Part shown: piece by piece, positions 33,480 through 44,095 of the stretch
How the letters are laid out: the number at the start of each line of letters is the position of its first letter
How positions within the stretch are numbered: the first letter of the stretch is position 1
Origin: Eriocheir sinensis
Lineage: Eukaryota > Arthropoda > Malacostraca > Decapoda > Varunidae
NCBI RefSeq assembly: GCF_024679095.1
Contig: NC_066544.1
Coordinates: 3,118,283-3,182,282 of the forward strand
Direction: 5' to 3'
DNA length: 64,000 nt
Notes under the pieces: model-generated
What the model was told of the DNA's origin: nothing
What the model saw: the letters and a program-made list of their open reading frames with translations, nothing else
Database searches by the model: none
Position numbers and translations under genes: made by a program

Positions 33480-33780
33480 CTCAACACAATAGGAGTCGGC
33501 AAATCTACATCGCGTGTTATCAATAAGTCTTGGGATCTACTGTTTCCTTCCATATTAACTTGTCTTTTACCGTCATTTTCAATATGGTATCTTTTGCACT
33601 GAGACAATATTCACGGGTTTCACTTCACAGTTATTTACTGCGAGCCCTAATTCTTTAATAAATTCATCCGTTAAAAACTCACACACGCTCCTGTTTCTAG
33701 GAGTGCTGCCACTTTTGCTTATGTATTATCATGAGTAGGTCGATCTGCCTACCAAAGTTACTCTTGAGTTATGTTGATTA
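33480..33780 (-). pseudogene. pro: LTR-3 protease remnant
   Basis: Minus strand. ALLETGACVSFL (about 33700-33665) corresponds to the retropepsin active-site loop, but the triad reads ETG instead of DTG, which would abolish catalysis. Stops follow within 40 codons. A related piece (LITRDVDLPTPIVLS) lies at 33540-33490. Confidence 0.65.
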
Positions 33781-33789
33781 TAGCCTTCT

Positions 33790-34720
33790 TTTCATTATTT
33801 TTAAGGTCACTTCTTTGTTCGTTATAGCCTTCTTTTCCTCATATTTATATGAGGCGGTTACTCCCTTGTACGTTATAGCCCTCATCTTATTATATTAAAG
33901 GTTACTCCCTGTTTTCTTCTTCGCTCATTTTCCGTTTTTTCCACTGCAAGTGTGCATATTTATTTATTTATTTATCTATTATTCATTTATATATTTAATG
34001 TTATTTGTAGTAGTCAACTGAGGGGGGGGGGGTATTTACCCTGGCCTCCTCTTCCTCTGATTCTCTTACTTCACACATTTATCTTAATACTTCACACTTT
34101 TGTCCATATGCTTCATTTTTTTCTCATTCTTGTCTTTTTATACATACCTCACACTTTTCCTAGTATTTCCCATTTTTTTCTAGATCATACTCTACACTTC
34201 CTACCTGGGGGATCGCGGGTTAGGCCTTTATAAAGTCACTATATGGCTACCCGCCGCGGCACACGCCAGACCACCACCCTTAGAGACGTAGAGCCCCGTG
34301 TTCCCCTCCATCCTAGGGTAACAATCCTAAAACAAACAAACCTGGGAGGAGGGACACTGCCGCTCCCTGTCAGCTGACACCCTCTCACTGTTGAGTGGAT
34401 CGCGGCGCAGGTGGAAAAGAGACTGCCCATCCCTCTCCACTCCGCCCGGGGAAGGAACTCATGAATATTATTCTCGGTTGTGAGTCGCGTGTGCTACCCA
34501 TTGCACTACAGAGCACCCGTTGTTGGCCAGAATTTCCATCACCATATCGTCAAAGTCCACGTCCTCTGGAAGAACCAATAATTATGTAATTAAATCGTCA
34601 CTATTATTTCCGCCACTTAAAACGAGCAAAGCTTAGTAAAAATAAGAGGCGTTTTCTCGTCAGAGTAAATTAAACAAAAGCACTGTAAGCACATGTCCCT
34701 ATTTATCCCTAAACCGCTGC
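33790..34720. other. LTR-3 leader/gag position without gag
   Basis: Where gag is expected there is only AT-rich sequence, a TTTA array (33956-33977), a G run at 34022-34031 and the SINE-like insert at 34195-34510. Gag has been lost or replaced. Confidence 0.55.
34195..34510 (-). mobile_element. tRNA-derived SINE-like insert
   Basis: On the minus strand from about 34510: GGTGCTCTGTAGTGCAATGGG with an A-box TAGTGCAATGG that fits TRGYNNANNNG exactly, and a weaker B-box GAGTTCCTTCC about 35 bases later. The remaining 220 bases form an unrelated body. The plus-strand flank gives no clear duplication. Confidence 0.5.
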
Positions 34721-34725
34721 CGCCA
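34708..34725 (-). other. LTR-3 primer binding site
   Basis: Minus strand TGGCGGCAGCGGTTTAGG, immediately inside the 5' LTR. It begins with TGG as primer sites do and fixes the orientation of LTR-3 as minus. Confidence 0.65.
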
Positions 34726-34726
34726 A

Positions 34727-36015
34727 TTTTGGACCCTTCTTTTCTTGTATTTAGTTTTTATATTTTATTCTATTTGCATCAACTTGAATTAAAACAATTC
34801 TTTTATCACTTATTAATTACTCCATAAATGATCTCACCGTCTCGTATCCCTGGTAGCGTGATCCGGCTTAAGTTGTTCTTAGAGACTGGTATTCGGGGAT
34901 AAACAAGTGAAAAAGAATATATGCATTTATTTTAAATTAAATGAAAGTAATTGCCTTACGCAATATCCTATGCTCAGTCGATCATAACACTCTGGCATAT
35001 TCAGCAATGGATACAACATATGACAAACGACATGTCTTAAACATAATACTACAATATGTGCTCAGTTGTTGCCAATAATAATAACACTCGTCGTTCCACA
35101 AGCAGTGGTTTGTATCTCTCTGCTTACATCACAATAATTATGTACTCTCCTCACAAATCCTAATAACACATTCCTATAGTATAATCTACTACAGTTCACG
35201 GAAGCACCAAATTATACCTTTACTTTACATCGCAATAAAATAATCACAACCCTGTCCCACTCACAATCCTACTACACATCTCCTGCATTATAATCTCCAG
35301 GACAATACAGTCGGTGTACCTTAGATTCTCGAATTTCTACTCACGATTAAAATCACAACAGCCATTCTCAACTGCGTGAGTAGAGCAGCTCTGATTGAAG
35401 CGGGAGCCAAGCTCGGTCTGCCCATACCACTGATTTCTAGGTCACATTTTTCTTTTCTTGAGGCAGAACTACATCCTTGACACGCCTTAATTTTCTACAT
35501 AACCAGTTGCCAATACTTCCTGTCAACAACCATTGGCTCGCTCATTATGTTGTATTGTTTATTTCTCCTGCTATTTGTGATTCACTCTTAAGACACTCCC
35601 ACAGTGACTTCTCTCTTCAGTTATTCGCTTATAGCAAGTCGCCACGACTGACGTCACATGTTCAGAGTCTTTTTGAATGGTCATCCACACTTTCTGACCC
35701 CGCCTTTCTGGGTATCTGTTTTCTGTATCTGGGTCTGGATATATGTTTTCCGTTACCCTCGTTGTTACCCCCCTAGTTAGTATTTGTCCTATGATAAGTT
35801 TACACTGTTGTATATCTGTCACCCTCCTTGTTAGTGTTTGTCCTGTCAGATGTTTACACTGTTGTATATCTGTCACCCTCCTTGTTAGTTAGTACTATGA
35901 GATGTTTACACTGTTGTATATCTGTCACCCTCCTTGTTAGTGTTTGTCCTGTCAGATGTTTACGCTGTACTATTATGGGCATTCCTCTTGTTTGTTCGTT
36001 TTCTGGGTCCCGACA
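34727..36015 (-). repeat. LTR-3 5' LTR
   Basis: 1,289 bases, homologous to 26040-27231, about 97 bases longer mainly because of extra copies of a 52-base minisatellite at 35765-35965. Confidence 0.92.
35765..35965. repeat. 52-base minisatellite in the LTR-3 5' LTR
   Basis: About four copies of a unit containing GATGTTTACACTGTTGTATA and TCTGTCACCCTCCTTGTTAG. Only about two copies are present at the same place in the other LTR (27080-27180). Confidence 0.85.
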
Positions 36016-36019
36016 CAAC

Positions 36020-36498
36020 CTGTTACCCAAGAGGGATACTGGGACTGGCAGCTTAAGTCAAGGAGGGGAGTAGTAAGGTCCGTAAGGGACGCTTTAGCCG
36101 AGTCTCGGCACATAAACTGTTCTCACGCAGTGGGCGGAGACACTATTTGGAGTACACCCTGTAGGAGCAGATGTTGTTTATGACTCCTATTTGTGGAAGT
36201 TTCCACGTCTTTTGTGTTTACCTGTCTACCCTAGATGATATGAATATTGATTATTATATTGTATTGCAGTTGTTGCTAGCCTTGTACTCCCATGGTAGGT
36301 GTGTCACCAATCTCCTGTACTTAGTATTATTTCTTATGTATATGGTCTAGATTTACTTATGGGAAAAAATACCAAATCCAAGGGGAAGGTTGTGTAATGT
36401 CCCGAAATGTACTACAGTTGTAATGGTATTTTTCCCCATGTAAATAGTTAACCTGTGATGTTGGCGCAACCAGTTATATATGTATGTGGGTTTCTCAT

Positions 36499-36577
<79 letters not shown>

Positions 36578-36649
36578 AAAGAAGGAAGTACACAAGAGGA
36601 GAGATAAATAAAAAGTATGAGAGGAGAGAGGGAGAGAGAAAGAAAGAAG

Positions 36650-36741
<92 letters not shown>

Positions 36742-37314
36742 GTGTTGAAACAAAGAGGCCCGTAGCCGCCCGTTGTGCTCCCATATCTCCCCTACAATCT
36801 GTCGTGTCAACAAAATTTCAGAGGTGTCAGGGGTCAAAACAGGGTATCGTTGCCAAAAGTGGTCAATCTGCCTTCTTAATTAAGGTGTGGAATGGTGGAG
36901 TTTGTGTTTCCTCGTGTGGGTGGAAACAATTATGATGTCGGTGCTACTTATTCCCATGTGTGCAGGTTAGTTTAAGGTGTTAATGTTAACCTGTGTTCAT
37001 GGTATTTACAAGTGTATTTAGTGATGTAAGATACGTAAGCTAACCTCTAATAAGTGGAACCTGTCCCATGACCCTTAGTTCACCATCATAATCTTTTAAC
37101 AATATATTTACCTCAAGTAACATTCTTAAAGTCACGCTACCTATATTATTTGGGCAGGTGATGATCCTGTGTGCGATAATGGGGCCTTATAAGACTGGGT
37201 GAATAAACTACTAATTTTACTCTGTGGTTTAGATGATCAACAATGAATTCTACTTTGAGGTATAATGAACCTTCCTAATTAATTAAAAAAAGAGTGCCCA
37301 TGAACGGCACGGCA
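36020..37314 (+). repeat. LTR-1 3' LTR, second part
   Basis: Continues LTR-1 after the LTR-3 insertion. The final 195 bases (37121-37314) match the 5' LTR remnant at 14303-14496. Contains two GA arrays. If the start at 25424 is right, the LTR would be about 1.9 kb, unusually long. Confidence 0.7.
36502..36738 (+). repeat. Two (GA)n arrays
   Basis: 36502-36574 and 36652-36738, separated by 77 bases of degenerate GA-rich sequence. Open frames of Arg-Glu and Ser-Leu repeats here are artefacts. Confidence 0.95.
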
Positions 37315-37382
37315 GTGGGTATGGGACCCAGCCAGTATACAGTTCCGAATAATGCGTCTCGCCCGCCGTGGCGGCGTGGCTT

Positions 37383-37848
37383 TGTTGGTGGTAGCGAGTG
37401 TTCTAAGTGCTAATCGGTTCACGGATAGAGAAACTCATATCCGCCAGGGTTGCTATATTTGGACAAACATACAAAGGTCATTAGGACAAGCACAGCACAT
37501 AGAATAGGTGTTTGTGTGTGTATGCGTGTGTGTGAATGTTATACTGTGTAGGTTAACATTTAAGTGTTGGTTTATATGTGGAACAATGTGAAGAAGTGGA
37601 CAACAGGAGGACATGGACGGACAGTCAGAGATAAACGAATAAGAAGAAGAGTTAAGAATGAAGATGCACAAGACGCGGACAACAGAGAACGCGACGAGAA
37701 ACACGAACAATTAGATGGCACAGGAACAAGGACAAGGGTAGACGAAAACATTTTACACGAAAACACTTATTATGTCTGTGCTTGCAGCGCCACATTTTCT
37801 ATCTCACCGGAGGAGAGTATGCGACCGTTTGAGCGGTGGCTTGCTTCA
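37383..37848 (-). repeat. TRIM-5 3' LTR
   Basis: Left terminal repeat, very similar to 38784-39250. Includes a GTGTGTGTGTATGCGTGTGTGTG block. Confidence 0.9.
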
Positions 37849-37924
37849 GACTCCCCCCCAGTGACGAGAAAGGAGGAACGAGATCTTCCCTGGTGCGGCG
37901 GCGCTGTGGCACAGACGGTGTTCC

Positions 37925-38437
37925 GTTGCGGTGAGTAGTGTTGCGCGGTGAGTTGCGCCGTGTTGAGTTGAGGTGTGCGGTGAGTTGCGCTGAGTTGAGG
38001 TGCGTTGAGGTGCGCGGTGAGTTGCGCTATGTTGAATTGAGGTGCGCGGTGAGTTGCACTGAGTTGAGTTGCGTTGAGGTGTGCGGTGAGTTGCGCTGAG
38101 TTGAGTTGAGATGCGCGGTGAGATGCGCCGAGTAGCGTTGAGGTGCACTGCATTGAGTAGAGTTGTGTTGCTAGGCGAGTTGCGCGGTGAGAACAGCTAC
38201 GGTGAGTCGAGCTGAGGTGAGTAGCGCAGTAAGAACAGCTACGGTGAGTCGAGCTGAGGTGAGTAGCGCAGTGCGAACAGCTACGGGGAGTCGAGCTGAG
38301 GTGAGTAGCGCAGTGAGGACAGCTACAGTGAGTCGAGCTGGAGTGAGTAGCGCAGTGAGAACAGCTACGGTGAGTCGAGCTGAGGGAAGTTGCGCGGTGA
38401 GGACAGCTACGGTAAGTCGAGCTGAAGTGAGTTGAGT
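37925..38437. repeat. TRIM-5 internal tandem repeats
   Basis: 37925-38185 has diverged units of roughly 27-45 bases built on GAGTTGCGCTGAGTTGAGGTGCGCGGT. 38189-38437 has six copies of a 42-base unit starting AGAACAGCTACGGTGAGTCG. As 42 is a multiple of three, both strands stay open, which explains the 82-, 143- and 237-aa frames. I do not regard these as proven genes. Confidence 0.9.
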
Positions 38438-38783
38438 GGTTGGCTGTTTTATAGATCTTGGAAGGCTTGAATCCGCACTCCAAAATAGCAAACCACGTAG
38501 ACGGGTCTTGGGCAGAGGAGTGGTACTCTGAAGGACACCACTGTTGTAGAGGAAGTTGTCGTCGTCAGGTAAGGTGAGGTCGAGCGGCGTGGAGACGGAC
38601 AAGAGGCACTGGCGTAAACGCGCCGTGGGCCACGGTAGTCCGAGAGCGTCGAGGGAACTGCGTGTGAAGGCGCTAGCTGCCAGCGTGCCAGGGGTCTCGG
38701 CAGTCCGTGAGAGTGGAACAAACTGCGTGCGTTAAAGGCGCCAGCTGCCAGCGTGCCAGGGGCCTCGGCAAAGGGTCACCAAT

Positions 38784-39250
38784 TGTTGGTGGTAGCGAGT
38801 GTTCTAAGTGCTAATCGGTTCACGGATAGAGAAACTCAAATCCCCCAGGGTTACTTTATTTGGACAAACATACAAAGGTCATTAGGACAACCACAGCACA
38901 TATAATAGGTGTTTGTGTGTGTATGCGTGTGTGTGAATGTTGTACTGTGTAGGTTAACATTTAAGTGTTGGTGTACATGTGGAACAATGTGTAGAAGTGG
39001 ACAACAGGAGGACATGGACGGACAGTCAGAGATAAACGAATAACAAGAAGAGTTAACAATGAAGATGCACAAGACGCGGACAACAGAGAACGCGACGAGA
39101 AACACGAACAATTAGATGGCACAGGGGACAAGGACAAGGGTAGACGAAAACATTTCACACGAAAACACTTATTAAGTCTGTGCTTGCAGCGCCACATTTT
39201 CTATCTCACCGGAGGAGAGTATGCGACCGTTTGAGCGGTGGCTTGCTACA
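38784..39250 (-). repeat. TRIM-5 5' LTR
   Basis: Right terminal repeat adjoining the primer binding site. The sequence 39251-39585 after it is unrecognised. Confidence 0.9.
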
Positions 39251-39585
39251 GCTTACCCGCGTGGCTGGGATTTTTCAGTGTCCGCTGAGTGGCCCAAGAC
39301 GACCCACATGCTGTCCTGAAGATCACCTATCAACCCGGACACTGGATTCCCAGTCTAAAAGAGAATCAAAGATGACCGCCGAGTGCAGCATGGGCAAAGC
39401 AAGATGGAGCCACTATAAACACTTGTCTGCACCACAACAGGCTGGGGATAAACTATTAGGCTCCACCAGGAAAGTCAGATAGGGCAGAAACGCAAAAAAA
39501 AAGACAGAAATTAAGTGCGATTGAAAAGTATCGGGACTTGAAGTATAGAAAAAGGAAACAATAAACAATAAGGATATATCTTATT

Positions 39586-39685
39586 NNNNNNNNNNNNNNN
39601 NNNNNNNNNNNNNNNNNNNNNNNNNNNNNNNNNNNNNNNNNNNNNNNNNNNNNNNNNNNNNNNNNNNNNNNNNNNNNNNNNNNNN
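39586..39685. other. Assembly gap
   Basis: Exactly 100 N, the usual placeholder for a gap of unknown length. The two sides need not be adjacent in the genome. Confidence 1.
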
Positions 39686-40387
39686 TGCATAAGGGGTTTG
39701 GACAGTATAGGGATGAGCTAGAGTAGAAAGTCGAGAGCAGCGGGGCCGCGAGAGGAGGGGGGGGGGGGGGCATGCAGTTAGCAAGTTCAGAAGAGCAGTC
39801 AGCATAAAAATATCGATAGAAGAAAGAAAGAGATGCAACATGGCGGCGGACTTTAAAAGGTATAAGACTGTCAGTAATAAGCGGGGAACTGATGATATAA
39901 AAAACCCTGAGATTCCACTCTGTCCAAAAGATCTGTGCGAGTGGAGCTCCCCCACACGTGAGATGCATGCTCCATACGAGGGCGGACAAGGCCCTCCCTC
40001 ATATATGGAAAGCATCTGTGCGGGGGGAAAAGAACTGGCGGAGGCGATACAGAACGCCCAACCTCGAGGAAGCTGATTTAGTAAGAGAGGAGATATGAAG
40101 TTTCCAGTTAAGATTGTGAGCTAAGGAGAGGCCGAGGATGTTTATTGTAGAAGAAGGTGACAGCTGAGTGTTGTCGAAGAATAGGGGATAGGTGTTTGGA
40201 AGATTGTGTCGAGTTGATATATGGAGAAATTGGGTTTTTGAGGCACTGAAGGACACAAGATTCCTTTTACCCCAATCGGAAATGATAGCGTTCTGCAACC
40301 TCCAATCTGGAGTCTTGCAATTCCTGTTGTGAGGGTCTTCTGTTAAAAGAAGTTGAATAATGCAGAGTGGAATCGTCAGCGTATGAG
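39686..40387 (-). mobile_element. LINE-A3: RT thumb/C-terminal fragment next to the gap
   Basis: Minus strand: IISDWGKRNLVSFSASKTQF, then LNWKLHISSLTKSASSRLGV, YRLRQFFSP, ALSALVWSMHLTCGGAP in a shifted frame, and SSELANCMPPPPPP up to the gap. It lacks its 3' end, which lies in or beyond the gap. LINE-A4 starts at its right edge with a T run, indicating that A4 inserted into or beside it. Confidence 0.85.
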
Positions 40388-42005
40388 TTTTTTTTTTACA
40401 ACAAAGGAGACAGCTCAAGGGCACAAAAAAAGGAAACAATAATAAAAAAAGAGGTGGCCGAAAGAGGGGTCAATTTCGGGAGGAGAGGTGTCCTGATACC
40501 CTCCTCTTGAAATAGTTCATGTCGTAGGCAGGAAGAAGTACAGATGAAGGAAGATTGTTCCAGAGTTTACCAGCATGAGGGATGAAAGAGTGAAGATGCT
40601 GGTTAACTTGTGCGTAAGGGATTTGGACAGTAAAAGGATGAGCTTTAGTAGAAAGTCCGTGTGCAGCGTGGCCGCGGGAGGGGGGGAGGCATGCAGTTAG
40701 CAAGGTCAGAAAAGCAGTCAGCGTGATCATAACGATAGAAGATAGAAAGGGAGGCAACATGGCGGCGGAATTTAAGAGGTAGAAGACTATCAGTAAGAGG
40801 AGGAGAGCTGATGAGACGAAGAGCCACTCTGTCCAATAGAGCTGTGTGATTGGAGCCCCCCACACGTGAGGGGCATACTCCATACGAGGGCGAACAAGGC
40901 CCCTGTATATGGATAGCAGTTGTGCGGGGGAGAAGAACTGGCTGAGACGATACAGAACGCCCAACCTCGAGGAAGCTGATTTAGTGAGAGAGGAAATGTG
41001 AAGTTTCCAGTTAAGATTTTGAGTTGGACAGACCGAGGATGTTTAGTGTTGAAGATGATGACAGCTGAGTGTTGTCGAAGAATAGGGGATAGGTGTTTGG
41101 AAGATTGTGTCGAGTTGATAGGTGGAGAAATTGGGTTTTTGAGGCATTGAAGGACACAAGGTTCCTTTTACCCCAATCGGAAATGATAGTAAGGTCTGAG
41201 GTTAAGCGTTCTGCAGCCTCCAACCTAGAGTCATGTAATTCCTGTTGAGAGGGTTTTCTGTTGAAAGAAGTTGAATAATGCAGAGTGGAGTCACCAGCGT
41301 ATGAATGGATAAGACAGTTTGTTATGGAAAGATCATTGATGAATAATAGGAAGAGAGTGGGTGATAGGACAGAGCCCTGTGGAACACCACTGTTGATAGG
41401 TTTAAGGGAAGAACAGTGATCCTCTATAGAGAAAGTACGTGGAATGTATGCCTCGATTCTAGAGACAATCACCTCTGTGAAGAGCTGGGCACACACAGAG
41501 TGGTCTCTCTCCTGGAAGCAGTAATCATTCCACGGGAAATCGGAAAAGTACATCCTCAGTCGTCCCACCAAGCTGTAGCAAAATGCCAGAAGCATCGCCA
41601 GGAGCGATAGGACCGGATACAGAAATAAGGTTGTGATCAGAGGAGCCCAACGGAGAGAACAGTTTGACAGAGTAAGCAGAAGGATTAGAGGTAAGGAAGA
41701 GGTCTAGTATGTTGGGCCTGTTTCCAAGACGGTCGGGAATACGTGTAGGGTGCTGAACCAACTGCTCTAGATCGTTGAGGAGAGCAAAGTTGTAGGCTTG
41801 TTCACCAGGCTGATCAGTGAAAGAGGATGAAAGACAAAGCTGGCGGTGAACATTGAAATCTCCCAAAATGGAGATTTCAGCGAAGGGAGAGTGGGTCAAT
41901 ATGTGCTCCACCTTAGAGTTCAAATAGTCAAAGAATTTTACATAGTTGGTAGAGTTAGGTGAGAGATAAACAGCACATATGTATTTAGTAATAGAATGAC
42001 AATGA
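40388..42005 (-). mobile_element. LINE-A4: LINE with internal deletion
   Basis: Minus strand. 3' end at 40388 (T run, then the complement of GAGCTGTCTCC). The C-terminal region spans 40470-40964 and the RT middle 41011-41420, with the active site reading YAGDS instead of YADDS. At about 41425 the sequence jumps from VDGHCSS to the endonuclease region (IEAYIPRTFS), so about 1 kb of RT is deleted. The endonuclease part (41525-42000) shows [11 protein letters not shown] and SSDHNLISV, the Asp-Asn and Ser-Asp-His motifs of APE-type nucleases. Confidence 0.9.
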
Positions 42006-42324
42006 AAAGAATGGAAAGAAGATCACTGGCGAATAACAGGATGAGAGTGGGAGATAGGACAGAGCCCTGTGGAACACCGCTGTTGATTGGTTTAGGGGAA
42101 GAACAGTGACCGTCTACCACAGCAGCAATAGAATGACCGGAAAGGGAACTGGAGATAAAGGAACAGAGAGGAGGATATAATCCGTAGGAGGGCAGTTTAG
42201 AAAGCAAAGAGTTGTGCCAGACTCTGTCGGAAACTTTCAATATGTCAAGCGCAATTGAGAAAGTTTCACCGAAACGGCTAAGATATGGAATGTGTCTAGC
42301 TGATGCAGAGGCACTTGAGTAGGC
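42006..42324 (-). mobile_element. LINE-A6: RT palm fragment between A4 and A5
   Basis: Minus-strand SRFGETFSIALDI, then SLLSKLPSYGLYPPLCSF, then [19 protein letters not shown]. It begins at the poly-A end of A5 and ends at the endonuclease edge of A4. It is evidently the remains of a copy into which neighbours inserted. Confidence 0.8.
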
Positions 42325-44095
42325 TTTTTTTTTTTTTTTTATACAGTAAAGGAAACAGCTCAAGGGCAAAAAAGGAAACAATAATGAAAAAAAAAGCCCG
42401 CTACTCACAGCTCCTATAAAAAAGAGTTCAGATGAGTGGCCGAAACAGAGGTCAATTTCAGGAGGAGAGGTGTCCTGATACTCTCCTTTAAAAGAGTTCA
42501 AGTTGTAAGCAGGAGGAAATACAGATGAAGGAAGATTGTTCCAGAGTTTACCAGCGTGAGTGATGAAAGAGTGAAGATGCTGGTTAACTCGTGAGTAAGG
42601 GATTTGGACAGTAAAGGGATGACCTTGAGTAGAGAGTTGTGTGCAGTGAGGCCGCGGGAGGGGGGAAGGCATGCAGTTAACAAGTTCAAAAGAGCAGTCA
42701 ATGTGAAAATATCGATAGGGAGGCAACATGGCGGCGGAATTCAAGACTGTCAGTAAGAGGAGAGGAGTTGATGAGACGAAGAGCCTTAGACTCCACTCTG
42801 TCCAAGAGAGCTGTGTGTGTTGAGCCCCCCCACACGTGAAATGCATACTCCATACGAGAGCGGACAGTGCCCCTGTATAAGGATAGCAACTGTGCGGGGA
42901 GAACTGGCGGAGACGATACAGAACGCCCAACCTCGAGGAAGCTGCTTTAGTGAGAGAAGATATGTGGTTTTCAGTTAAGATTTTGAGTTAAGGATAGACC
43001 AAGGATGTTTATTGCAGAAGAAGGCGACAGCTGAGTGTTGTCGAAGAATAGGGGATAAATGTTTGGAAGATTGTGTCGAATTGATAGGTGGAGATATTGG
43101 GTTTTTGAGGCATAGAAGGAAACAAGGTTCCTTTTACCCCAATTGGAAATGATAGCATTCTGCAGCATCCAGTCTGGAGTCTTGCAGTTCCTATTGTTTC
43201 TGTTGAAAGATGTTGAATAATGCAAAGCAGAGTCGTCGGCGTACGAGTGGATAGGACAGTTTGTTGTGGAAAGAAGATCATTGATGAATATCAGAAAAAG
43301 AGTGGGAGACAGGACAGAGCCCTGCGAGACACCACTGTTCCACAGCAGAGATAGAACGGCTGGAAAGGAAAGTGGGGATAAAGGAACAGAGAGAAGGATG
43401 GATTGCGTATGAGGGCAGTTTAGAAAGCAAAGAGTTGTGCCAGACTCTATCGAAAGCCTTCGAAATATCTAGCGCAACTGAGAAAGTTTCACCAAAACGG
43501 CTAAGAGAGAATGACCAGGAGTCAGTTAAGAGAGCAAGATGATCACCAGTAAAACGCCCCTTGCGGAACTCATACTGGCGATCAGATAGAAGGTCAGAAG
43601 AGGATAGATGATTGTGAATATTCCGGTTATGGATATATTAAAAAGCTTTGAAAGACAGGAAAGTAAAGCTATAGGGCGGTAGCTTGAGGGATTGGAATGG
43701 TCATCCTTCTAAGGCACAGGCTGTATGTAGGCGTACTTCCAGCAGGAAGGAAAGGTAGATGTTGACAGGCAGAGACAATAGAGTTTGATCATGCATGGTG
43801 TCAGCACGGAAGCACAGTTTTGGGGGACAATAGGAGGCATTCCATCAGGCCCATTAGCCTTCCGAGGGTTGAGGCCAGAAAACATCATTCTTAAGAATCT
43901 TAATAACAGGCATAAAGAAGTCAGAGGGGGGATGAGTTGGAGGAATATGCTCAGAATTGTCCAGAGTGGAGCTTTAACAGAAAGTCTGAGAGAAGAGTTC
44001 AGCCTTAGAGAAAAATGTGACGGCGGTGCTGCCGTCAAGATTAAGGAGAGGAGGGAAAGACGAAGAAGTGAAACTGGAGGAGATATTTTTGGCTA
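42325..44095 (-). mobile_element. LINE-A5: 5'-truncated LINE with poly-A
   Basis: Minus strand. T run 42325-42340, 3' UTR to 42480, C-terminal region 42480-42930, thumb 42971-43225, RT palm 43290-43620 with a short deletion around SGVSQGSVLS, fingers at 43709-43990 (GPDGMPPIVPQNCASVLT), ending at 44095 in LAKNISS. Frameshifts throughout. Confidence 0.88.

Larger units (their letters stand above)
26040..36015 (-). mobile_element. LTR-3: env-bearing gypsy/errantivirus-like element, minus strand
   Basis: About 10 kb between two long LTRs (26040-27231 and 34727-36015), flanked by CAAC (26036-26039 and 36016-36019), a 4-base duplication as usual for gypsy-group integrases. Minus-strand order: 5' LTR, primer site, (gag lost), protease, RT, RNase H, deleted integrase, integrase C-terminus, env-like gene, 3' LTR. 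RNase H is split by a DNA transposon at 30248-31766. Every ORF is broken. The inserted position is inside the 3' LTR of LTR-1. Confidence 0.92.
37383..39250 (-). mobile_element. TRIM-5: small non-autonomous LTR element
   Basis: Two direct repeats (37383-37848, 466 bases; 38784-39250, 467 bases) starting TGTTGGTGG and ending GCTT(T/A)CA-type CA, flanked by GCTT (37379-37382 and 39251-39254). Orientation is minus. Just left of the right repeat, the minus strand reads TTGGTGACCCTTTGCCGAGG, a good primer binding site two bases from the LTR end. Just inside the left repeat it has a G run ACTGGGGGGGAG, a polypurine tract. The 935-base interior holds only tandem repeats and no gag or pol, so it is a terminal-repeat retrotransposon in miniature. 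Confidence 0.88.

Noticed and set aside
36353..36837. Ser-Leu and Arg-Glu repeat ORFs
   Set aside because: Translation of GA dinucleotide arrays.
37770..38602. His/Ser/Cys-rich minus-strand ORFs of 143 and 237 aa as a novel gene
   Set aside because: They are the 42-base and related tandem repeats inside TRIM-5, which stay open because the unit is a multiple of three. No start context or homologous domain.
37383..39250. Segmental tandem duplication of host DNA
   Set aside because: The repeats have TG..CA ends, a 4-base flanking duplication, a primer site and a polypurine tract, which fits an LTR element better.
39456..40015. ORFs of 177 and 144 aa crossing the N block
   Set aside because: The frames run through 100 unknown bases, so they are not real continuous frames.
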